From: Acidimicrobiia bacterium
GTDB lineage: Bacteria > Actinomycetota > Acidimicrobiia > Acidimicrobiales > Poriferisodalaceae
Length of the DNA stretch: 58,340 bases
Assembly (NCBI GenBank): GCA_022820505.1
Contig: JAJEFK010000040.1
Coordinates: 1-58,340, forward strand
Direction of reading: 5' to 3'
This document shows, piece by piece, positions 52,616 to 58,340 of the stretch (position 1 is the stretch's first letter; every line of letters begins with the position of its first letter). The translations under genes were made by a program, and so were the position numbers. The notes below the pieces were generated by a model. The model saw nothing but the letters and a program-made list of their open reading frames with translations, did no database searches and was not told the origin of the DNA.

Positions 52616-53827
52616 TCACCCTCGCCCGTGTGCGCGCCCTTCGGCCGCGAATCCGTCCTCGACGAGCACGCCCGCCCCGCGCAATGCGTCGATTTCCGCA
52701 CGGCCGGCGCCCAGCCACTCCGCCAGCACCTCGCCGTTGTGCTCGCCAAGGTACGGCGCCAGCGAGTCCGAGGTAACCCCCGAGACCGCCGCCCAGTCCT
52801 CAGCAGCACCAGCAAATCTGTACGGCGTCTGGGTGACGCGGCGCGTGCCGCCGTCGCGAGCGCTGATCTCTACCGAGGAACCCCGATGGGTCGCGGTGGG
52901 CGATTCGTGCGCCTCCGCGGTCGTGCGGATGTCACCCCACGCCAGGTTTGCCGCATCCAGCGCAGCCAGCATCTCCGCACGGGTCCCGAAGGAGCTCAGG
53001 AAGACGTTGATCGCATCGGTGCGGTGCGCCCGCTTGGTGGGGATGTCGGCATCCGGGGGCGACGGATCGGCCAGCCCGTGGGTCTCGCTCAGCTGCCTCC
53101 AGATCCATCGGAAGTCGCCTGCGGTCAAGACCGGCCCGTCCACGCCGTCCCACACGAGCCCGCCCTGAGATGTGTAGTTCCCGCCGTCGAGCCCCGCCTG
53201 GCTCCCCTCATCGGTCGCCAAGAACGCTTCGAGCATCGCGATGTCGATGTGCTGGCCGTGCCCGGTCGCCTCCGCGACGCGTAGCGCCGCGAGCACGCCA
53301 ATGGATCCGTGCAGTGCTGCGTTGGTGTCGGCGACGGCCAGGTACGGCTCTTGGAGCGGCTGCTGATGCATCTTGGCGGCGCGAGCCATCCAGCCCGACT
53401 CGCCGTGCAGCACTGCCGCATAGGCCGCTCGCTGCGAATCGGGACCTTCCTGCCCGAAACCGCTGATCGACAGCATCACCAATGCAGGGTTCACTTGGCA
53501 CAGCTCGGCAAACGACAGGCCGTGGCGCGCCATGACGCCCGGCCGGAAGTTCTCGACGAGCACATGGGCCTCGGCCACGAGCCGCTTCACCGTCTCGGCC
53601 CCGCCCTCAGCACGCAGGTCAATGCAGACATTTCGTTTGCCCACGTTCTGCTGGGTGTAGAAGCCGGCGAGCCCCGCCCGGTTGACGCCCCACAGGCGCG
53701 AGATGTCGCCCTCGGGCGGCTCCACCTTCACGACGTCGGCTCCGAGGTCGCTGAGAATCCGTCCGGCGAACGGCCCGGCCAGAACGCGGCTCATGTCGAC
53801 CACGCGGATGCCTGCCAGCGGTCTCAT
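52616..53827 (-). CDS. CaiB/BaiF family CoA transferase (second)
   Basis: A 403-residue family III CoA transferase: AGIRVVDMSRVLAGPFAGRILSDLGADVVKVEPP at the N-terminus, RNVCIDLRAEGG, and the catalytic Asp in AVADTNAALHGSIGVLAALR. It is the last gene of the P450-LLM-dioxygenase operon and probably activates or transfers CoA onto an acid made by the upstream enzymes (inference). Confidence 0.88.
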   Translation of the reverse strand: MRPLAGIRVVDMSRVLAGPFAGRILSDLGADVVKVEPPEGDISRLWGVNRAGLAGFYTQQNVGKRNVCIDLRAEGGAETVKRLVAEAHVLVENFRPGVMARHGLSFAELCQVNPALVMLSISGFGQEGPDSQRAAYAAVLHGESGWMARAAKMHQQPLQEPYLAVADTNAALHGSIGVLAALRVAEATGHGQHIDIAMLEAFLATDEGSQAGLDGGNYTSQGGLVWDGVDGPVLTAGDFRWIWRQLSETHGLADPSPPDADIPTKRAHRTDAINVFLSSFGTRAEMLAALDAANLAWGDIRTTAEAHESPTATHRGSSVEISARDGGTRRVTQTPYRFAGAAEDWAAVSGVTSDSLAPYLGEHNGEVLAEWLGAGRAEIDALRGAGVLVEDGFAAEGRAHGRG

Positions 53828-53858
53828 CAGGGTTCGCTCCTGTCGCCTGCGAAATGGC

Positions 53859-54716
53859 TCAACGAGGCCGGTCGCCGGCGATCGTCACCCGGAGCATGTG
53901 CCGGCGCTGCCCGTGGTAGTCGTTCAGCGCGTAGTGCTGGACGCTGCGGTTGTCCCACATGGTCAGCGTTCCCGGTTCCCACCGCACCCGGCACGTGAAC
54001 TGCTCGCCGACCGCATGGCTCCACAGCATCTCGAGCAGCGCCTTCGACTCGTGCCGCCGCATGCCCGAGATGGCTTCGGTGAACGCCCGATTCACATACA
54101 GCGCCTTCGCGCCGGTCTCGGGATGGGTCCGCACGACCGGATGCGTCAGCTGTGCGTGCGCCTCCTCGGACACCGCGACCTTCATCGAGCTGCGCTGGCC
54201 GGCGTACCGGTCCGAGTCGCCTCGCCGCCCGTACTGGCGAGCCGCCGAATGCACCGCGCTGAGGCTCTCGGCGAAGCGCTTCATCGTGTCGGACAGCCCC
54301 GTGTAGGCCGCCTGCTGGTTCGCGAACAGGGTGTCACCGCCGAAGCTCGGCACCTCCACCGCATACAGCGCCGTGGCCATCGGGGGGCACTCCAGGAACG
54401 ACATCTCCGAGTGCCACCCGCCGCCGAAGTTGACCGTCTCGTGTGGCTCTTTGATGACCGGCACCACCTCGGGTTCGTCCGAGGTGCCGCCGAGGTACGG
54501 GTGACGCTCCAGCTCGCCGAACCGGCGGCCGAAACGTGCGAGCGCCGCCGCGTCCATCTGCTGGTCGCGGATCACCACGACGTGGTGGGCGCACAGCGCC
54601 TCCCGGATCGCTGCATGCCCGGCATCATCGATCGTGGTGACATCGAGCGGCTCGCCATCGGGCGCCCACAACTCGGCACCGAGTGCACCGGCGAGGGGTT
54701 TGGCCGTGATGCTCAT
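53859..54716 (-). CDS. TauD/TfdA-family 2-oxoglutarate-dependent dioxygenase
   Basis: A 285-residue Fe(II)/2-oxoglutarate dioxygenase of the TauD group. The facial triad is H102, E104 (in GWHSEMSF; Glu replaces the usual Asp) and H261 (in SVQHYALNDY), with an Arg-rich QRRHMLRVTI motif binding 2-oxoglutarate. Taurine or related sulfonates, phenoxyacids and other carboxylates are oxidised by this family; which one applies here is unknown. 31 bp separate it from the CoA transferase gene. Confidence 0.88.
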   Translation of the reverse strand: MSITAKPLAGALGAELWAPDGEPLDVTTIDDAGHAAIREALCAHHVVVIRDQQMDAAALARFGRRFGELERHPYLGGTSDEPEVVPVIKEPHETVNFGGGWHSEMSFLECPPMATALYAVEVPSFGGDTLFANQQAAYTGLSDTMKRFAESLSAVHSAARQYGRRGDSDRYAGQRSSMKVAVSEEAHAQLTHPVVRTHPETGAKALYVNRAFTEAISGMRRHESKALLEMLWSHAVGEQFTCRVRWEPGTLTMWDNRSVQHYALNDYHGQRRHMLRVTIAGDRPR

Positions 54717-54775
54717 GGCGACCCTGTCGCGTTGGTTGCTGTCGCGTTCATTGCGGCGTCCCTGCCTCGATCAGC

Positions 54776-55780
54776 TCACTTCGGTGTCGTGATGGCATCG
54801 ACGGATCGGGCGCCGACCCCGAGCGGATCCGCCTCCCTCAGCCGCCGTGCCACTTCCCCCGCTGCAAGTATCGCCTCATCGGGGTTTCCGCCGCACAGCG
54901 TCATGTTGATGTGGCGGCAGCCGGCGTCGAGGTATGGCATGAAGAACTCCACGATGTCGTCGACCGTGCCGCAGGGCGTGTACTTCTCGAACGCTTTGAA
55001 CGGCACCCGGTAGAAGCGTTCCAGCTCTGGGCCGACCCAGCCGGCCGCTTCTTCACGGCTGTCGCCCAGGCCGATCCACAGCTGGATGCCGTGATCGGGT
55101 GCTTGGGGCGCAGGCGCGGCGCTCGCCCGCTCGGCCGCGGCCGTCTCTGCGTACAGGCGCAGCGCCGCGCGGTAGTGCTCGACCGTGCACCAGATGCCCA
55201 GCCAGCCGTCGGCAAAGCGACCGGCCCTGCGGATGGCAGCGTCGGACCGGCCGCCGACATAGGTCGGGATGGGCGGGTCGGGCACCGGCACGATGCGGGC
55301 TTGGGAGAATGAGAAGAACTCGCCTGCGTGATCGACGGCCTCACCGGCCAGCAATCGCAGCACGATGCCGAGCGATTCGTCGGTCCGGCGCCCCCGGGTT
55401 CGCGGATCGACGCCGCACACTTCGACTTCGTGGCGGTCGTCGCCGCCGATGCCCACGCCGAAGCTGATCCGTCCGGGTGCCATCTCGGCCAGGTTCGCAA
55501 GCTGGCGGGCCACGGGAATCGGGTGGCGCAGCGGAAGCAGGTACACGCCGAGATACACGCCCAGCGTGGGATGCAGGTTGGCCAGTGCCGCCGCAGTGAC
55601 CATGCCGTCATTGCCGTGCCCGATCCGGAAGCTGACGTGGTCGGCAAAGAACACGTGATCGATGCCCGCGTCCGCGACGAGCTCGAGCATGCGACGGCGC
55701 TCGGCCCACGGTCGTGACCAGAGCTTGACGTCGGGTGTGACGCCGACCCGGATGGGCGGGGCCGCGGGACGCCCGGTCAC
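54776..55780 (-). CDS. LLM-class F420-dependent oxidoreductase (third)
   Basis: A 334-residue luciferase-like oxidoreductase with IDHVFFADHVSFR, LGVYLGVYLLPLRHPIPVARQLANLAEMAPGR, FGVGIGGDDRHEVEVCG and IPTYVGGRSDAAIRRAGRFADGW. It is coupled to the P450 by an ATGA overlap, which suggests that both act on the same compound. Confidence 0.87.
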   Translation of the reverse strand: MTGRPAAPPIRVGVTPDVKLWSRPWAERRRMLELVADAGIDHVFFADHVSFRIGHGNDGMVTAAALANLHPTLGVYLGVYLLPLRHPIPVARQLANLAEMAPGRISFGVGIGGDDRHEVEVCGVDPRTRGRRTDESLGIVLRLLAGEAVDHAGEFFSFSQARIVPVPDPPIPTYVGGRSDAAIRRAGRFADGWLGIWCTVEHYRAALRLYAETAAAERASAAPAPQAPDHGIQLWIGLGDSREEAAGWVGPELERFYRVPFKAFEKYTPCGTVDDIVEFFMPYLDAGCRHINMTLCGGNPDEAILAAGEVARRLREADPLGVGARSVDAITTPK

Positions 55781-57174
55781 GGCGAAGCCGCCTCAGGATC
55801 GGCAGCCGCTTCGCCACCGGCAGGCGCATCCCAGAGCACCGGCAGGTGCTTGAAGCCGTGCTGGAAGTTCGACAGCAGGCGCTCGGGCCTGCGGGCCGGG
55901 TCGAGGCGCAGATTCGGCATTCGCCACAACGACTCGGTGAACATCGCTGACATCTGGCGACGAGCCAGGTGGGCGCCCAGGCAGAAATGCGGTCCTGCTC
56001 CGAATGTCAGGTGCTCGTTCGGGCTGCGCTCGATGTCGAACCGGTCGGGCTCGGCAAACACGGCGGGGTCGCGATTGGCCGCCACGTGAAAGACCACCAC
56101 CTTGTCGCCCGCACGAACGGAACGGCCGCCGAGTTCGACATGGCGCGAGGCCGTGCGGCGGAAGTGCACTACCGGCGGAATGAAGCGCAGCATCTCCTCG
56201 ATGGCGCCCGGCAACAAATCAGGGTCGGCGAGCAGCTTGCCGAGCTGATCGGGATGCTGCAGCAATGCCCAGAGCCCGCCGGGGATGCCGTTCCGCAGCG
56301 TCTCGTTGCCGGCCACGGCGAACAGGAAGAACATGGTCTCGAACTCTTCGTTGGTGATGCCGCCCTCAGCGTCGTCGGCCGCCAGCAGGATGGACACCAC
56401 GTCGGCACCCGGATTCGCCCGCTTGTAGGTCGCAAGGTCGTGCGCATACCCATACATGTCTGCGAGGCCCTCACGCGAGCGAGGGTCGGGCATGCGACCG
56501 TCGGGTCCGGGGCGGATCTGGGCTCGCACCTCGCAGGCGCGCTGCGCCATCTCGGTCCCTGTTGCCGGATCGAATGCGTCAGACACCGAGTATTCGGCGT
56601 CTTGGTAGCCGATGACCCGGTTGGACCAGTCGAACAGCAGCATCCGGTCTTCGGACGGCACGCCCATGATGTCGGCGAGCGTCAGCAGCGGCAGCTCAGC
56701 CGAGACCTCCTTGGCGTAATCGGCGTGCCCGCGATGCACCACCGCACTCACGAGCCGTTCGGCCCGAGCAGAGATGGTGGCCTCCAGTTCGGCCACGGCG
56801 CTCGGCGTGAACGAGCGCATGAGCAGGCGCCGCAGCCGCGTGTGCTGCGGCGGATCCTGGTTGAGCATCATCCGCTGTACGAATTCGAGCATCGCAGCGG
56901 TCTGGGGATCGCGGATCTGCGTGCCGCCCAGGTGGGACGAGAACGTCCCCGGATCGCGCAGCACCCGGTTCATCAGCTCGTGCGTGAGCACCGCCCAGAA
57001 GCCAGGCCCCGCCTCCCACCCCATGAGCTCCGGCTCGGGCACCCAGCGCACCGGGGCATGTGCCCGCAGGTCAGCAATCAGTTCGTGCGGCACGCCGTCC
57101 AGGTAGGTGCGCGGATCGAACAACGGCGACGGATCTCGCTCGTCACTATTACGGTCCTTACCAACGGGATTCAC
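55777..57174 (-). CDS. Cytochrome P450
   Basis: A 465-residue bacterial P450. The heme ligand is C398 in FGAGPHFCLG, the K-helix is EEMLR (326-330), and the I-helix motif is AGNET (288-292) in place of AGxDT, as in actinobacterial steroid or fatty-acid hydroxylases of the CYP125/142 type. It shares only part of that family's sequence, so the substrate is open. No ferredoxin or reductase gene is adjacent. First gene of a four-gene operon; start GTG 57174. Confidence 0.88.
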   Translation of the reverse strand: MNPVGKDRNSDERDPSPLFDPRTYLDGVPHELIADLRAHAPVRWVPEPELMGWEAGPGFWAVLTHELMNRVLRDPGTFSSHLGGTQIRDPQTAAMLEFVQRMMLNQDPPQHTRLRRLLMRSFTPSAVAELEATISARAERLVSAVVHRGHADYAKEVSAELPLLTLADIMGVPSEDRMLLFDWSNRVIGYQDAEYSVSDAFDPATGTEMAQRACEVRAQIRPGPDGRMPDPRSREGLADMYGYAHDLATYKRANPGADVVSILLAADDAEGGITNEEFETMFFLFAVAGNETLRNGIPGGLWALLQHPDQLGKLLADPDLLPGAIEEMLRFIPPVVHFRRTASRHVELGGRSVRAGDKVVVFHVAANRDPAVFAEPDRFDIERSPNEHLTFGAGPHFCLGAHLARRQMSAMFTESLWRMPNLRLDPARRPERLLSNFQHGFKHLPVLWDAPAGGEAAADPEAASP

Positions 57175-57359
57175 TCTGATACCAATCGAACTGTCACCTT
57201 GCTATTGCTGCGATCGGGCAAGGGCCGCGCCAATGACACAAGTTTGACGCCGTCAACAGCTGCCACCGCGCTGACACACATAGATGAGCTTCAATCAACC
57301 AACCGATGAAGGAATTCAGCGGCATTAGGTAGGAGCCACGAAACACGCCGTGAATTTGC

Positions 57360-57572
57360 TCAACCAACTCGCGAGTACGGGTAGGCATTGCGCACATTTT
57401 GATGAAGAAAACGGCCCTTTGAGGGTGCCTGCATCATTGCCTCGTGAATCGCACTCGGTACACCATAGTATTGATACACCTGACCACCGTGGAACTCAAC
57501 TTCCAGAGTCTGCTGTGCCGCGTCGTATCCTACGGATGCCACGTTTGACGAAGAAACCCACAACCTATCCAT
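57360..57572 (-). CDS. KTSC-domain protein
   Basis: A 70-residue protein almost wholly made of a KTSC domain: VSSSNVASVGYDAAQQTLEVEF and HGGQVYQYYGVP, ending RFLHQNVRNAYPYSRV. The domain's function is unknown. AAGGA precedes the ATG. It lies 9 bp downstream of the truncated HerA-like gene in a patch of visibly lower GC than the rest of the window, so both were probably acquired together. Confidence 0.8.
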   Translation of the reverse strand: MDRLWVSSSNVASVGYDAAQQTLEVEFHGGQVYQYYGVPSAIHEAMMQAPSKGRFLHQNVRNAYPYSRVG

Positions 57573-57581
57573 CGCAATCCT

Positions 57582-58196
57582 TCAGTCCTCGTGCGGTTCA
57601 TCATCGACCGCTATTCTCTCAATATCAGTCGGCACCGCAACCGCCAGCGGACTCTGGCCTCGCCACGATGCGACTACGCGTTCGTACCCTTCCTCTCTTC
57701 TTCCGACAGTCCAACCCGCAGTTACATCCGGATCCGAACTATTGGGACGGTGATTCAGCGACGGCAACGAGATTCGACATCTCATAGGCAATCTAGCGCT
57801 CTCGCCTGTGACTATCGCTTCTCCGGTACGAAGAATTGGAAGTGAATCAAGCAGGCTGCCCAAGCCGTCCGGTAAGGTTCCTTGCACGCGAGCACGGTCA
57901 TGTGGATTGGTCAGCCGCATAGCGAACAATGTACCACACTGAGATAACACAGTTTCGTCGATCTCCGATGGGCGCTGACTGACTAACAATGCGCCTACGC
58001 CATACTTGCGTCCTTCTTTAGCTATTCGGCGGGCCATATCTGCCGCTGTACTATTTGATTCCTTCGATACATATCTGTGTGCTTCTTCCATTACCACCAA
58101 TAGCGGACGGGTTTGACCGCCTTCAGTCTTTTCCCGACTCCAGTATAGAGCCTCATATACTATTCTCAGTATCGATCCAATAAGGCGTTCGAGCAC
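57582..58196 (-). pseudogene. HerA-like (FtsK/HerA superfamily) ATPase, 5'-truncated by IS630
   Basis: The C-terminal 204 residues of a HerA/DUF87-type ATPase. Walker B is LLVVMEEAHRYV, followed by RKYGVGALLVSQRPSEIDETVLSQC and the MRLTNPHDRARVQ segment with the arginine finger. The N-terminal part with Walker A is missing: the frame enters foreign DNA at about 58200, where a transposase C-terminus begins. HerA-like ATPases act in DNA-end processing and in antiphage pairs such as Sir2-HerA. The 5' partner gene, if any, would lie past the window edge. Lower GC than neighbours. Confidence 0.75.
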
Positions 58197-58200
58197 CGCA

Positions 58201-58338
58201 CTAGTGGTGTGTCGCGGTTTTGTTTAGGGCGGTTCGGGCTCGTTTGACTTTGGCGATGATGTGTTCTGCGGTCTTGGTCCATCGCAGGGGCTGGGGGTCG
58301 TGGTTCCAGTGGGCGGCCCAGTGGTCGATGGCTTCTTT
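58201..58338 (-). CDS. IS630-family transposase, C-terminal fragment
   Basis: The last 45 residues of a transposase run off the window edge. Reading from 58338 to the TAG at 58201-58203 they include HWAAHWNHDPQPLRWTKTAE and HIIAKVKRARTALNK, the typical C-terminus of IS630-type (DDE) transposases. It is inserted in the HerA-like gene. Confidence 0.75.
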   Translation of the reverse strand, partial: KEAIDHWAAHWNHDPQPLRWTKTAEHIIAKVKRARTALNKTATHH

Positions 58339-58340
58339 GA
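58202..58340 (-). mobile_element. IS630-like insertion sequence end (partial)
   Basis: The HerA-like coding sequence is interrupted at about 58200-58203. IS630 elements duplicate a TA target; the TA at 58202-58203 is the likely target copy, so the transposase stop TAG would be made partly of target DNA. The rest of the element is beyond the window. Confidence 0.6.

Noticed and set aside
57194..57397. Small minus-strand open frame (67 codons) between the P450 and KTSC genes
   Set aside because: No ribosome site or recognisable motif, and it overlaps the KTSC gene end.

Overview
This is a 58.3 kb high-GC, gene-dense window from what looks like an actinobacterium. The best guess is an Acidimicrobiia-type marine or host-associated lineage. 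That guess rests on F420-type LLM oxidoreductases, CaiB/BaiF CoA transferases, twin-arginine TRAP binding protein, a cwb2/fibronectin-III surface protein, an AddA/AddB-type helicase-nuclease pair, and TANNNT -10 boxes sitting 6-8 nt before start codons (leaderless transcripts). No rRNA, tRNA or CRISPR array was seen, and no gene-free stretch longer than 300 bp remains.

Layout. 1-4.7 kb: a broken SbcC-like gene at the left edge coupled to an SbcD-like nuclease, two tandem crotonases and RsgA. 4.7-8.0 kb: a lone peptide-type ABC binding protein coupled to rsgA, and RmuC. 8.0-21.2 kb: a long run of genes on the minus strand, in transcription order ArsR regulator, an SRPBCC + AmiC-like binding-domain fusion, an amide/urea-type ABC importer (binding protein, LivH, fused LivM-LivG, LivF), an amidase, PaaA-PaaD-PaaB-PaaC (phenylacetyl-CoA epoxidase) and a molybdopterin hydroxylase large subunit. 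21.3-26.3 kb: a giant secreted cell-wall-binding protein with 12 fibronectin III repeats. 26.4-28.6 kb: a two-gene methylthioadenosine salvage operon. 28.6-31.4 kb: an incomplete LivH-LivM set with a methyltransferase. 31.4-35.2 kb: divergent SDR / CoA-transferase pair, a USP-like + receiver fusion and a thioesterase. 35.3-39.0 kb: a TRAP transporter. 39.2-40.7 kb: an LLM oxidoreductase and a retropepsin-like protein. 40.7-47.8 kb: AddB-like and AddA-like recombination enzymes. 47.8-52.5 kb: amidase, LLM oxidoreductase, and an ECF sigma factor with a membrane anti-sigma-like partner. 52.6-57.2 kb: a P450-LLM-TauD-CaiB catabolic operon. 57.2-58.3 kb: a lower-GC patch with a KTSC gene and a HerA-like ATPase cut by an IS630-type transposase at the right edge.

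The most interesting unit is the ArsR / SRPBCC-AmiC-like fusion / amide transporter locus. A cytoplasmic protein carries a binding domain closely related to the exported binding protein next door, so the cell probably senses and imports the same ligand with sister domains. Shared TTGACG half-sites lie in front of both transcription units. The downstream amidase and phenylacetyl-CoA epoxidase genes suggest (inference) that the ligand is an amide, perhaps an aromatic one such as an arylacetamide.
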